Shown here in pieces: positions 1 to 12,386 of a DNA stretch of 64,000 nucleotides (position 1 is the stretch's first letter; every line of letters begins with the position of its first letter). The stretch comes from Agroathelia rolfsii (taxonomy: Eukaryota > Basidiomycota > Agaricomycetes > Amylocorticiales > Amylocorticiaceae): positions 682,001-746,000 of the forward strand of contig JABRWF010000003.1 in assembly GCA_018343915.1 (NCBI GenBank), given 5' to 3'. Made by a program: the position numbers and the translations under genes. Below the pieces are notes generated by a model that ran no database searches, was not told the DNA's origin, and saw only the letters and a list, made by a program, of their open reading frames with translations.

Positions 1-609
1 GCCACTGCCGACTCGGCCATAAGGGCATTGTTTGGTCCTATACATGAGCAGTGAGGGGCTTGTTATAGACTCAATTGACTGGCTAACCAATAGGTCCACC
101 CCCATCAAGTCGTTAGTTCACACACGACCACGATGTCGTCCTCGTCGTCGTATCCTTCGAGGATTTTTTTTTTATGCTTGCCAGTCTTCCCCTGGTGCCT
201 TTCTTTCTTGGCCCTGGGAATGCGGAGGCTTTTCGGTGCGTTCATGTCTCATCATACCTGTTCTTGTCTTGTACATATCGGATGAAACGCACTGGGCTCT
301 GAATCCACGATGCCATGCACTACGCTCCATTAGAGCGGCGGCCTAGAAAACCGTTAACTGATTCTATTTCAATCTGCTTTTATAACAACCTTGACGTTTG
401 TGCTGATATCTGTCTTCTCTAGGACTGCTTGTTGGTAGCATAGTATATGCTGAGAGTCATGAACTTGTAGTATAGGGATACAATAAATGGCATGCATTGA
501 GTGAATGTCTACGAATACACATGTGCAAGTTCCATGTCCAAAAAAGAACGTGGCCCAGTCAAAAATACAAAAGAAAGTGTATAGAAAAAGAGTCCAAGTG
601 ATCCTGTCA
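1..609. other. Edge region with no supported gene
   Basis: Only short open frames of non-protein-like composition are present. The right part is probably the 3' flank of the cupredoxin gene on the minus strand, which stops at about 610. Nothing else could be assigned. Confidence 0.4.
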
Positions 610-2007
610 CTAGAGGAAAAGAGCAGCAACGGCAACAACAACACCCAGCATAGCACCTGTCCAGCGAGCTTGCTCACTCGAGTGCATCATGGAGATGGCA
701 CCACTGGTTGTTGTAGAGCCGGTTGTGTTCGTGGTGTTGGAGGAAGAAGAGGTGCCATTGAGGGAGATGGCGGCCGATTGGAAAGCTGCAAAGGTGTTGC
801 CTGTTGTAGGGGCGTTCACGCTGAAGACCATGCCCTTGCCACAGTGGCCAACTTGCTGGCAGTAGACCCTAAATGGCATTCGTTCAGAAAGGATCACGAA
901 TCGACAGAGATAAACAGAACATACCAGATCGGGTTCGTATCGTTGATCTGGATAGTGTACGATGGGAAGCTGGTTGCATTAGCGTTAACAGGCATACTAA
1001 GGCCAGTATGAGAACGATCAAGTTACAAAGGAGTACACTGATAACTCACAATCCAGAGCTGAAACCAACTTGACCTGTAGTGCTTGTCTCTGCGAGCTCA
1101 CGGCAAGGGTCTGCGAAGCTCGACTGGGTTGCGGTGTGGTTCTTCTGGTGAAATTGGAAAGTAACGGTGTCTCCCGGCCTGTATCAGAGATCGTTTTAGA
1201 TTAATTTTACTACTTAAAAGGATCATCGTGAACGTACTGAGCAGTAATGTTCGAAGGCGAATAAGTGAGTTGTCCGCTGGAGCCGCCAACAATGATGAGG
1301 TGGTCAGAGGAAATGCTCTCGGTAGCCGATGCAGAAGCAGAGGAAGAGGTAGCAGTAGCGGTAGCAGTGGCAGCAGACGATGCAGACGCAGAGGAAGATG
1401 CAATAGCAGCAGAATCCGTGGTGTTACCGGTAGCCGCATCCTGGAAAGCAGCAAATTTGGAGCCGGGGTTGACCGCAAAGACCATTCCCTTTTGACAGTG
1501 TCCCTCCTGTCGGCCTATCGGAAAAATGAGAAAGATTGAAAAATCGATGAACAACCAAAGCCACTAACAGTAAACCCAGACAGGGTTCGTATCTTGGACG
1601 GTGAATTGGGCGACAGAGAATGGGCCGGTAGAGCCGGTGGAAACTGGGACACTGAGAATAATCATCAGAGGATGCGTATTAGAAGCACAAAGAATTCTCA
1701 TACAATCCAGTATCAAATCCACCCGCGAGTGCCTCACAGGGTGTGGCGAACGAGGATTGAGTGACAGTATGGTTCGTGCCGGGAGTACTGAAAGTGAAGA
1801 CAATGGTATCGCCAACACTTGCATTCTGAAGCAAATCATTGGTTTACTAGAAAGCAGCTGTGGCAACGACATGCTTACAACATATTCAGGACTGTATGTT
1901 AGCTTGCCGGGCTCGCCAACAGTAACATTGTAGACCGCGGCGCGGACGGTGGGAGGGATGGCAACCAGGCCAAAGATGGCAGTCAGAGCAGCAATTCTGG
2001 AGAACAT
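610..2007 (-). CDS. GPI-anchored extracellular protein with two cupredoxin domains
   Basis: A secreted, probably wall- or membrane-anchored protein of about 350 residues in roughly seven exons. The start at 2007 opens a signal peptide (MFSRIAALTAIFGLVAIPP) followed by the first cupredoxin strand (VYNVTVGEPGKLTYSPEYV). Domain 1 shows a TNHTVTQSSF His region and a VWVYC..EGHCQKGM end, giving the Cys, His and Met expected of a type-1 copper site. A Ser/Ala/Thr-rich linker (about 1330-1430) leads to a second domain with the same pattern (KNHTATQSSF, then IW-VYCQQVGHCGKGM). A Ser/Thr/Asn-rich stalk and a hydrophobic C-terminus (GAMLGVVVAVAALFL) look like a GPI signal. Fungal extracellular serine-rich proteins of this type are common, but copper binding and function are inferred. 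The exons read through at least five short introns, so the joins are provisional. Confidence 0.85.
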
Positions 2008-2589
2008 CGTGAAGCGCTTGATTATGTCGGGAGTGTGATAGAGCGAAGGTCGGTGATTATAAGTAAATAGAAATTCCTATGTAGTCAAGATCGTAAAACG
2101 TTGAAAGACGCGCACAGCGCTTTGTGCTGAAGGAAGAAAGATAAGGGAAGAAAGAACGGGCGACTCAAACTTGGCCAAAGTGGCATTCTTCCTTGCATTA
2201 TATATCGGTTCCCTGGACTTATTGTTCTCGCCTTGAGGCATGTCTGGCTTCCAAGTCAAAGACAATGATCGTTTTGGGAACAAGACAAAAGACCTTGTCG
2301 GAAGCAAATCACGGATCCACTGCATTTAATACACAGCCACAATAACAAGCCAATAGTAGAGAAGCAGCAAGGCTCTTTGTTTTCTTGATATGCCTCTTTG
2401 GACGAATATTGTGCATCATCATTTCAGGGACCCAGTGGCTGCAGTTATCTTACTCGATTTATGGGAATCAGTGCACCGAGATCCAAGAGATAAACGCGCT
2501 CACGTGAGACTTTGTGCACGATTGAAACTCAGCTACCCTCGGATACTAATGACGACTTGTTCTACTCATTCCGTGTATCCGTGTAAACC
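2008..2589. promoter_or_regulatory. Divergent intergenic region
   Basis: This 0.58-kb gap lies between the starts of the cupredoxin gene (minus) and the first RING gene (plus), so it should hold both promoters. Open frames inside it have no protein-like character. No specific site is claimed. Confidence 0.4.
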
Positions 2590-4142
2590 ATGATCAAGGC
2601 AGAATGTGCCATATGTCTAGGAACTGTGCCCCTCGAAAAGATCTCCGTCCTCAGTTGCGGTGAATAGCCACATACAGTCCCATTGGTATCGTGCTTTGCT
2701 TACGTGTGCCACCCGAACTCAGGGCATACATTCTGCATTCAACACGGCCGAGGCTTACTGAAGGGCCGTCGGACATGTCCATTCTGTAGACAAAATATAG
2801 AATCACTGGTTGAACGCCTCTATATATCCATACCCGGCACTTCAGAAGATGTAGACTCTTCGCAAGATAATGCTATTGCCAGACAAGCGGAATTCATCAA
2901 AAACCGTATTGCGACGATGGATGGATCCACAAAGTTCAAGAGCATCAAGCAGATTGAGAGTGAGGTACACAAAGTTACGGATTCTATGGAACAGTCTTCA
3001 GCTGCGGTATGCACGACCTGTTTTTTTCTCTTCTAATATGACCTCCACGTCGATTCATTTTTAGGCTCATAGGATACGATACTCGTCGCGCTAGATGATT
3101 TCAAACATCGAGTTCTGCCCCAGCTGCAGCCCAACCATAACGAAATGGCTCAACTCAAGTCTGATCTTGCCGCAGAGAAAAAACGGGCTGCTAAAATTGA
3201 GAGGGACCATGAGCGCACTCTCGCCAAGTTGACCGCTCAGCGCGAGCAAGTCTCGGAGTTGACCAGGGAAGCCAAATCGCAACGAATCCAGCTTATGAAA
3301 CTGGACGATGTTAGCCGTCAGCTTGAACTAACTACAGCCGAGTTGAACTCTCAACGTTCCCGGCTTGCGAAACTCATGCAAGAGGAGGGGGCTCGAGAAC
3401 GGGTCACTGAAGAATTGAGGAAGAAAGTCCGACTTCGGGACGAGACCATCAATAAACAAGCCTTGGACTTGACAAAATACAAGGGGTGGTTAGATCAACG
3501 AAAGGACACTGTTCGTAAGATTCGTGAGCATTTCAAGTTACTGGTCGTTAATATGATCCGCTTGCAGGCCAAGAAAAATGAAGCGGAAATCAAAGCCCTG
3601 CGCCTAGAGAACGTGAAGCTCAAGGAAGCACAAACAAGAAGCGTGGTCGGCGAGACTTCTAAGGTTCAAATTAGGTAGCTTGACAAACGAGACCTGACTG
3701 ACATTTTTATTAGGCACTATCCGTCCTAGATTTCCAAGACGACGGAAACGTCTCCGTAGCTGAGGATTGGGATACCGATACCGAAGAGCCGAGGAGAGGC
3801 AATCATTATGTCTCTCTTTCCAGCTCGCCTACCTCGAACTATCTACCGCTTAAAAGACGCCGTATTGATTCGACTCGACAAACCTTACATTCTTCTGCAA
3901 AATCCTTGCAGCCCGACCTGGACCTCGGAGACACTGGTATGCCTCCTCCAGGATTCGGTTCTAAATCGATTCCACGGTCTGCATTCACCAGGACCAAGGA
4001 ACTCAAGAAACCACAACTCAACAGCTTTCTGCAGGGTGGTTCGCGCACATCTGCATTCCCCATCACCACCAATAACAAAGGGAAAGCATCAGGAGTTGTT
4101 CAAATAGGTCCTCGACATACAGTCAGGATTCGTGGTACATAA
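2590..4142 (+). CDS. RING-finger/coiled-coil protein, E3 ubiquitin ligase candidate (TRAIP-like layout)
   Basis: Predicted exons 2590-2659, 2723-3006, 3073-3663 and 3714-4142 give 457 residues with all joins in frame. The N-terminus carries a C3HC4 RING (CAIC near residue 7, CGHTFC across the first intron, then CPFC), which in this family binds E2 enzymes for ubiquitin transfer. Residues of roughly 140-330 form a long Lys/Glu-rich coiled coil. The tail is basic and disordered and holds a PLKRRRID stretch that could be a nuclear signal. N-terminal RING plus coiled coil resembles animal TRAIP, but this is architecture only and orthology is not shown. The last donor (AAG|GTTCAA) is weak, and an alternative splice there would change the exon 4 junction. 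A gene of the same layout lies 400 nt downstream. Confidence 0.8.
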
Positions 4143-4540
4143 CGGACGTCGTATCCGGTAGCCTGTACATTAGATGCATTATACCCTATATATTTCATGG
4201 TATCTACTACATATCATATCCCAGTCATGGTTTGCATATCTCAACAGTTCGTATGTAACTCTGACCTGGACGCAACAAGACGGAAATGTAAATTTTACGT
4301 AATCTTACTGCCGTATGGCTCAGTGATTGACAGAACTACAAAAAGCAGTCCACAACTCGTGCTCTATAACTGCTTGGCTTGGCTGGCTACCACATTGCAT
4401 CTCTCATGATATATACGCTCTGACACGTTTTTCTCCTGTATCCTAATGACATTTGCTATTCTGCAACCTACTGCGCCACCAGACACTTGCTCGAAATTGA
4501 TACGACTATAATATTACTGATAACCTTGAGCCTCTAACAA
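4143..4540. other. Intergenic region between the two RING genes
   Basis: This is the 3' flank of the first RING gene and the promoter of the second. I see no coding exon or repeat. Confidence 0.4.
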
Positions 4541-6547
4541 ATGCAGGCTTACTGCCACATTTGCGTCAGCGACAAATCCATCGAGGACTTTCGCATCCTT
4601 CCATGCGGTACGCCCACTATTTGCTATAGTTTAATCTAATCTCATCGTCTTTTATAGGACACTGTTTCTGCGATAGTTGTCTGCGACAAGTTCAGAGTAC
4701 CACGAGGCGATGGAATGGGACTTTTCCTTGCCCGCAGTGCCGCGCTTACTGCTCCCAGGGTGACACTCACCCTATTTATTTATCTCCCCCACATCAGACA
4801 CCATTGTCTACCTTTGCTGAGCTCACCCCGCAAGACATCGCAAATGATTCTATTGCATCATCCATAAGAGCATGCCAAGAGGCCATCTATACTCTTTTGG
4901 ACGAGGATATAACCGAGGAAACATTGGTCGAGTTCAGAGATGGTATTCTGGATCGACTGGAGCTCATTAGAGAGTCGGTGGTAAGTCGCTTCATTCTCTG
5001 ATCACAAGAACCCCTTGAGACGAGATAAATAACAGGACCCAACCGATGCACAACCGATTGTCGCTCTGCGGGAGTGCATGTACTTGTTTGCGACGGCCAT
5101 GACCCACCAGCTACAGCACATTCAATCTCTTGACATGTCCCTGGAAGCAGTCGAACAGCAGCGCGATGCCTTCCTTGAACAGTTCCAGACTAGTAGACTT
5201 ATGACTATGGTCCGTGAACTGACGACGGAGAACGCACGGGACTCCTCTCGGATGAAAGAGGAGATTACTCAGCTAGAAACTGAGAGGGCGAACCTGGTAT
5301 CGGAGCTACGCGATCTTCGTACGGACACGGATAATAGACTCCAGCAGCTCCAAGGCCGTGTGGGCTTCATGCAGTCTGAGCTCGAACGGACACAGGACGA
5401 CCTAAGTGCCTCCGAGAGTACTCAGACTGCGTTACGAGCCCAGATAGAACTTCTCCAAGGGTCCCTGGACGCTGCCCTTTCTGACGTCGCCGGTCATCGT
5501 CGGCGAGCTGAGGATGCGACAGCTCAGACGGATGCTTTTATGGAGCAAATCGAGCGCGTTACCGCTCTTCAATCCGAGATTAGCTCTCTGCAAAGGAGTC
5601 ATGATGTTCTCGAGGACCAGGTGAATACTCTGACCGTCGAGCAGACCGACCTAAGGGAGAGAAACAATACGCTGGAGAATGACATTGCACGTCAAAGCGC
5701 CGCCGCTGCCGCCAGGCAGCGCTCAGACGCATCAATCATTGAGAACTTGAAAACCGAGCTCCGCGCAGCGAAGAATTCCGTCATCGAGCAAGCGGCGAAA
5801 ATCCAGGAGATGTCACTCCAACCACCCCCATCATTACCGAGCACCCCCCACCTCCAAGCTTTACCCAGCTCCGGTTCACTCAGCGTTCATAGCCCATTGC
5901 TATCGCCCATATTAACGCCAAGGGCACGACTGCATAATATCTTGGAGATGGAAGGCGAGGGTATGAGTATCCCTCGCCCACGTTCGCGCCTTGGAGCAGA
6001 ATTCTACACTCCGAGATCTCAGCCTCGTCAAACACCCACGTCGACTCCTACACCCCGCACTGCGCATCTAGAAGTCGATTCTACTACTGCTTCGCCTTAC
6101 CTTCGTTCTGGTAGTGTAGCCAAAGGCAAACAGCGCGAATCCTCCGCCGCTTCCGCAACCGACAGCCCTCGGCCAAGTGACTATCCAAAGGCTATGATGT
6201 CCGTATTGAGACTCGAGTCGGAGAATAATACGCTCAAGAGCTCTGAGGCGGCGCTTCGTGCTGAGGTAGATAGATTGCGTTTGCAGACGAGTGCGACGAA
6301 CACCAATACGCGTTTGCAGGCCGAGAATCGTCTCCTTCGTGCTCAAGTCGATGAGGAGAAGAAGAATCTAGTGAAGTATAGGGAGAAGATTGTCGAGAGG
6401 GATAAGGTGATACAAAAGTACAAGGACAAGTTGCGAGCGGTGAGTTCTTCAAGTTTCATTCACGTGTCTATGCTCTTTTTCTCAATCATCTTGTAATAGC
6501 TGGACGATCGTCGTATATCCAGGACTCCATCTGCATCTGTGACGTAA
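4541..6547 (+). CDS. RING-finger protein with long coiled coil
   Basis: Exons 4541-4607, 4658-4980, 5036-6439 and 6500-6547 give 613 residues in frame. The start is chosen because the RING begins at once: YCHIC, then CGHCFCDSC spanning intron 1, then CPQC, a C3HC4 RING. After a linker, residues of about 170-430 are a long coiled coil rich in Glu, Leu, Gln and Arg. A Pro/Ser/Thr-rich disordered stretch follows (PPPSLPSTPHLQALPSSG region), then a second short coiled coil near the C-terminus. Likely an E3 ubiquitin ligase that oligomerises through the coil; substrate unknown. Most of the protein is one 1.4-kb exon. The gene sits head to tail with another RING/coiled-coil gene, which may reflect an old duplication, though outside the RING I see only compositional similarity. 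Confidence 0.82.
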
Positions 6548-6788
6548 TGGATACACCGCGACTTTTGTTGATATTATATATGTAGACGTCTTGTTGCCAT
6601 TTATCTTTGTTTTTCTGAGACTTTTTTTTCTTCATGCTTTGTACCATACCCGCATGTCTGTTGGATATTCATTCTACTTGTTGTACTGATCCTTATGTAT
6701 ATTGATGCTATGTACCTGTATTTAAGTGTGTTCATTCCCATAATACAAAAATAAACATGAAAATCGATGTTAAAAGTGGTAAGCTTAA

Positions 6789-8523
6789 TCACGAAGTACC
6801 AGTAGCCTTGCCGAACGACGTGACTTCAATCTTTCGTTTACTATCCATAAAGGCAGATACATCTTCTTCCGTGACCTTGGCTCTTCGCTGCGATATTCAA
6901 TGTAAAATATTATGAGTCCAATGAATTATTGGTAACGAGAACTGGGAGAACTACGCACGTCTTGGAAGTCTTTCACGAATGTCTGGAGCAGGCCAATACA
7001 CTTGGCCTTGAGCTGACCTGTTAGCAGCTCACCCGCTCGGTATTCCTAAACCAAATTTTTCAGTTGGCCCCATCATCCCAGAAAATAAGTAATAACAAAG
7101 AAAGCCACATACCCTGCCGAGCTTCTCCAGCTCCTCATCATCCTCCAAGAAGAACCTAAGATACTGATAAGCCACATCCACCTCCGTATCACCTCCAAGA
7201 CGCCTATGCTCCTCTTCCGTCTCCTTGCCACCGCTGAACCCATGTCTGTTAATCTTGTTCTTGATCTGGTTAGCCGTGTCTGTCATGAATATACTCGAGT
7301 TGGCATCGCTCGCGCTCATCTTCGTCTGCGGCCCTTGCAGCGCGGGGAAGAACTTGGCGTGGATCAGTGCCGGCTTTTGGTATTTCAGCTTCTGCGCCAC
7401 GTCCCGCGTGAGGCGGAAGTAAGGGTCTTGGTCAATCGCACAGGGGATGAGGCAGGGGATGTTTGTCGCCTCGCCAAAGATTTGCGGGAAGGAGTTGGAG
7501 AATGAGGGTGCGGCTTGGATGGAGGCGAAGTGAACCTTGCCGATGTTGTCACTATATGCCCATCGCCAGTATAAATGAGCGACATGTAAATAGGTTAAAT
7601 AAGTGCACAGGAACGAACGAGTCATTAAAACCAAACGTGGCTTTGGCCTGGTTGTAAGAGATCTGCCGAGAGATCTTGGAGATATTTTTGTAGAATGCAC
7701 CCCCGACGAAATCATAGTCACTAAAGATGAACGTCTTCTTGAGGTCGAATCCTACGGCGATAATATCACGAGCATTCTGTCGTGCAAAAATGTATGTCTG
7801 CTCAGGCTTAAGTTCGTGTTTGAACAGGAACTTCTCGTCGTCTTTAGAGATGAATTCAATTAGTCAATTATTCAAATCTCAATTAAATAAATACGTGCCT
7901 GTTAGCTGGATAACAAGGGGGACCTGGAAAACCTCTTGCAGCCACCTTTGAATGACAATTAGAAAGAACCAAGATCAGGTAATAGCAAAACGCACTTGGT
8001 GAAAACGAATGGAATCATGTGTCCCAGATGCATGCTATCGCTACTGGGACCTCTGCCCGTATATAGATAGAACGGCTTGCCCTGCTCGTACCGATCAAGA
8101 ATTTTATCTAAATCGCTGTCCACCATTCCCCAAGATTAATCATCGGAGCACAACATATGTTATATTTTCAAGTACATACCGATGAGAGAAGAACATGCCC
8201 CTCCTCAAGAATACATGCGGCTTATGTCCCGTCAACTTTTCGAATCGTTCCAGCAGAGCAGGATCAATGCGCCTTGTACCGAACTGCTCGATTAGCTTGT
8301 CGTAGTCGATAGCGAGCTGTTGGCCATCGGCAGAGACAGATCCTTGCACGTCCCACGGCGTCACAATTTGGTCGTGGGAGGCTGCATCCCCCGCAGCAGG
8401 TTTTATGGCAGCAGGTTGTTGTTCGCCCGGCGCTGAAGATTGCAGCGACAAGGCTTCAGCTTCTTTGACCAGTTGCTCGGGAGCAACAACGTCTGCAACG
8501 TGAAGAGGGAGACCGGCAGACAT
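6789..8523 (-). CDS. WRS1: Cytoplasmic tryptophanyl-tRNA synthetase
   Basis: Charges tRNA-Trp with tryptophan (ATP + Trp + tRNA), a class Ic synthetase. The start at 8523 gives an acidic, Ala-rich extension, then the eukaryotic core: [25 protein letters not shown], the HIGH-type motif in [41 protein letters not shown], and the KMSAS loop in [19 protein letters not shown]. The C-terminal part ([20 protein letters not shown]) is also typical. The coding sequence is split by several short introns. The N-terminus has no obvious mitochondrial presequence, so this is taken as the cytosolic enzyme. Its 5' end lies 440 nt from the 3' end of the TBP gene on the same strand. Both catalytic motifs are intact. 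Confidence 0.95.
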
Positions 8524-8961
8524 GGATAGATACGAGAAAATAAAGATATGGAAGATGGAAACGGGGTGTCGACCAGAGATTGACTTTGCTCGTGAAGGTT
8601 GCAGTGACTCGTTTATGATTGTCTTATCTCATCATGATCGCATATGGCACAACACTAACAATGACTCGGCATAGCTGGCCACTTGACGTTCACAGCAGCA
8701 AAGATAATGTACAACGTCAATGTCCATTGAAAGACTAATACCCAGTTACATGTCAAGTAGTGTAGAACAAGTGTATATGTAGAATGAAGGTTTTGTATAT
8801 AGTGGTAGTCGTGAAGTGATTTGAGCAAAACAGCTGCGAGATGTAAAAAAAAAAGTGTAGTTTTGTTGAAAAGTTAAAATTTATAATTATACGTGCAAAA
8901 GCTGGAGACGACATCCTGGATCGCAGCTTCGAGGAGCCGTAACGGGTATGATGGGTCGTAA
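8524..8961. promoter_or_regulatory. Promoter region of the tryptophanyl-tRNA synthetase gene
   Basis: This gap lies between the synthetase start and the stop of the TBP gene upstream on the same strand. It must hold the synthetase promoter and the TBP 3' UTR. Nothing more specific was recognised. Confidence 0.4.
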
Positions 8962-10018
8962 TCATGGCTTGCGGAACTCCCGCAGTACAGTGTAGATGGT
9001 ATTGAAGGCAGTGTAAATTTCTTCCCTGACCTGAAACCAAGATATTTTGTCAGCGTTTGTTCATCAGGAGTTAGCGTAAAGCAACATACCTTCGCACCAG
9101 TGAGGACAATCTTGCCAGAAACGAAGATCAGCAAAACGACTTTGGGCTTGATCATGCGGTAGATCAATCCGGGGAACAGCTTCAGAGGAGGATTAAACAC
9201 AGATTCATGTAATGTCTTTGAACAATACAAACCTCTGGCTCATAACTGCTGAACTGTCCGTGCGAGTAGGCAAGACCCTCGAGACGAATGGGGAACTTGA
9301 CATCGCAACTACCGACGATATTTTGGATTTTGAATTCGGCAAACTTGGCATCGAAGCCAAGCTTTTGGACAATGCGGGCATATTTGCGAGACGCTAGCTT
9401 GCTGTCGTCCTCGCTCTTCGCGCCCGTCACGACCATTTTGCCCGAAGCAAAGATGAGAGCCGTTGTTTTGGGATCACGAATACGCATGATGACGGCAGCG
9501 AAACGCTAACGAAGACGAACAACATATAGAAGTTCGGCTTACTCGCAAAAATGTGATTTTTAAGGCAGACAAACCTTGGGATTATATTCAGCATTCCTAG
9601 CATGTAGTGCAATTGTTTTCAGGTCAAGACGACAATCAAGATTGACTGTGGCGACAATGTTCTGCAGCGTAGGCACGATACCCTCTACGTCGGGTATCAA
9701 CCTCTGCTCCAATGTTTGCTGTGCGGGCGTCGCGGCCTCTTTTGGTGACGAAGGGCCTGGCTGACTGCCAACCACGGTTTGCGATTGGGTAAGGGCAGGA
9801 GGGGGAGGTGGGTTGAGGGGTTGAGCGAACTGTGGGTGCTGTGACACCTGAGGTAATGATGGGCCAGGGAGAGCCAGGCCAGGCTGTGATGATGGCCCTG
9901 GCATGGAAAAGTTTCCCGCGGGTAGAGCGAGTCCATTGTGCTGAGGCTGGTACAGCTGCTGAGGGGGGTGAACAGGGGCCGAGCGGCCAAAGTTTACTTG
10001 ACGAGAGGGTAAAGACAT
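8962..10018 (-). CDS. SPT15: TATA-box-binding protein (TBP)
   Basis: General transcription factor that binds TATA DNA for RNA polymerases I, II and III. The N-terminus from 10018 ([12 protein letters not shown]) is a variable Pro/Gln-rich arm of about 100 residues. The saddle core follows: [59 protein letters not shown] in repeat 1, and [49 protein letters not shown] in repeat 2. It ends with a [22 protein letters not shown] helix. The two homologous repeats and the paired Phe positions that kink DNA are visible. The core is split by three or more introns. A TTG-initiated extension to 10036 is open but not needed. Confidence 0.95.
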
Positions 10019-10759
10019 ATTATATGCAGTCGACAACGGTGTATGTATGCGGTCTTGGTGTTTCTAACGACAACAGCTACAGCTAGCAGTAGTGACTGGA
10101 ATTTTTTTTTTCGTGACCGTGGGAAAATTCGAGCTCGGGGGAGGAATGGGGGGCTTCAGACGGCGCATCCGGCTAGTTATATACAACATTTTCAAACTCC
10201 GATGACACAAATTCAGCCGATCGGACTTTGAATGACCCTGGACATCCACCACAATGACTCACCGGCCGCCTGCAGCATTACGTGCTCCCTCCTCCGTCTG
10301 CAAGACAATCCGCTCATATTGAGCACCGTAGCTCGTTGGCTTATCGTCCTTGACACCTCTATTGCTTTTCTGCTCGAAAATGCAAACAGAAAGGGTGGAT
10401 GGATGGGTCTCCTTTATCCACTGGATGATGGAGCGCCACGTCGTTTATCACGTGCATCAGGAATGGAAGCCTAGTTCTGATTGGACGATGCCCCGTTTTA
10501 GCCCCTTTAGTGCGGCGGCATGAATCTAGCATGTTCTTTGCAGTGCCACCTCCCCAGACTACCGAAAGTTTTCATCTTTGCTATTGTGTGGCCCGGACAC
10601 CACTTTGCAATGTTTCTTTGTACTTTTATCTCTCTTAATAACTACTTACATCCTTCAATCATATCTTCGCTTGATACCGTCTATCATGCTGCGATCATCT
10701 ACCCCAAACAATCAACACTCCAACTATGAATGATGCGAAGATGTGAATTACGACAGTTG
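10019..10759. other. Intergenic region, TBP promoter and PI-PLC 3' flank
   Basis: It holds the TBP promoter at its left side and the 3' flank of the next minus-strand gene at its right. An 80-codon plus-strand frame at 10232 lacks support. No repeat was found. Confidence 0.35.
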
Positions 10760-12386
10760 TTACGGCCGTCCTTCACAGCTTTCCCTGCCATGAAAATTGC
10801 ATTCTACTAACAAAGTGACGAGGTCAGCAGTGTAAAAGTCCATAAGCGCCCACCCTTGGACCCTCGTCCCTTGTGTGGAAGATTTTAGCGTTTTCAGGCT
10901 GCATTCCGTCACCTCCCCTGAGGCGAACTCTCCAAGATATACTTTCTCTAGCGAACCACCAAGTATGTTTAAAAGCCATTTGGTTGCCTGGGCGTTGACA
11001 CCATCAAATCCGAACAATGGCGGCCACCCAAATCCGTTCGCAACGACAGGAGGCAAGGCAAGAGGGATCGAAGCAGCAGAGAAATAAGATATGTTCAATA
11101 AAGGCATCGGAGGCTCCTCTTTGCCTGACGGCACAATGAGATTCCTGGTCGCTAATTTCGCTTTCTCGGGAATTGATAAAAATGAAGGAATATGGTACCT
11201 TGATTCCGAGTTCAGTTGTGTATATTTGAAAAAAGAAAAAGAAAAAAATAGATACCAATCGTGTGTTCGGACTAATGTATTCTTGCAATTCCATTCAAAC
11301 CTCTCCTTCCGGCTATCCGGCCAAGTCGTGGGATGAATACCCATCCCTTCTAACCCTCCCTTCCATCTGCCATCATCCTCGAAGCGGCTAAACATAATGA
11401 CCTTGCCTCGCACTTCCCCCAATGTGGGTATCCGGTTCTCAAAGAACCACATATCGAGGCCACCCTTTGAATTTGTAATTTCTTCGCGGATAAGTTTCGA
11501 GAAGGTTGCCACGGACGTCTTGCGGAAATCCTCCTGCTTAATGGACATGATGAGCGTTTCCTGGGATGATTTTGGAGATTTGAGGAAGACACGAATAGTT
11601 TCCAAGATTTCGGTAAATGGGATTCGTTGGGGAATTATGTCGTGATAGGCAATGAGCTTTCCGTTGATGTTCGAAAGCCGAACGTCTAGGACGCGAATAC
11701 CAGAACGGAGCTGGGTGGCTAAAGGTGTGGATGTTGATTGACACTGGGCAAATGGCCATCCATGAAGCGCTATCCTGGATTCGATGCCTTAATAACCCTG
11801 TGAAAGGGTAATGTGTGGATAGAACCTACGACTCGTGTGTGCCTTCACAGTTCAATTATGTTAGAAGAGGGATTAATGGAATACAAGAGGTACCCACCGG
11901 GTAGACATAGAGATGATAGTGGAACAAAATCGGGTATGGAAGAAAGAAAAGCGGACAGATCTCGTTTAGGGAAGATTGAGAGGGTGTAATGATCATCGTG
12001 GTCTGTCTAAGAGAATGCTTCGTAACGAGGGTCATTTTCAGTAGAGCTATGTGTACCTTGGACTTGATAACTCTCCAAGGACCAGATGATTTATGCGCAA
12101 GAAGACTACAGATGGAGAATACTGTCCCCCTAACCTTTGAAAAGGGATGCTCCTGCTCTTCCGAGTCGTGTAATAGTTCGTTGGGATGTTTCGCACAGCC
12201 CAGATTTATATGTGTCCAAGCACTCCGTTTGAGTAATGGAACATCCATAGTTATGCAGTTAGGGTTACTAGTAGCAGCTGAGAGTGGTCTCTCCATCATT
12301 GTGTATTCCCCATTACGGGAGTTAGTAGACAGCCTGACTTGACAGATCAAGTCCTCCTTTGTGTAATTATTGAAGGCAACTTTCAT
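10760..12386 (-). CDS. PI-specific phospholipase C X-domain protein (PLC-like phosphodiesterase)
   Basis: Single-domain PI-PLC of the bacterial/fungal type, expected to cleave phosphatidylinositol or a related phosphodiester. An N-terminal beta-rich segment of about 100 residues (from MKVAFNNYTKEDLICQ) precedes the X domain. Splicing short exons restores the family signature: DLSAFLSSIPDFVPLSSL, then LPGTHES with the first catalytic His, IALHGWPFAQCQSTS, GIRVLDVRLS, and LIAYHDI with the second His. Further on are SPKSSQETLIMSIKQE and the C-terminal LMDFYTADLVTLLVECNF. No EF-hand, PH, Y or C2 domain is present, so this is not a eukaryotic signalling PLC. No signal peptide is evident. The exons around 11780-12100 are small (one is only 13 nt), so the N-terminal model is the least certain part. 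Confidence 0.8.

Noticed and set aside
32..346. 104-codon frame at the left edge
   Set aside because: No signal, domain or splice context; base composition does not look coding.
10232..10474. 80-codon plus-strand frame beside TBP
   Set aside because: No domain, no splicing support and composition typical of chance frames in a promoter.
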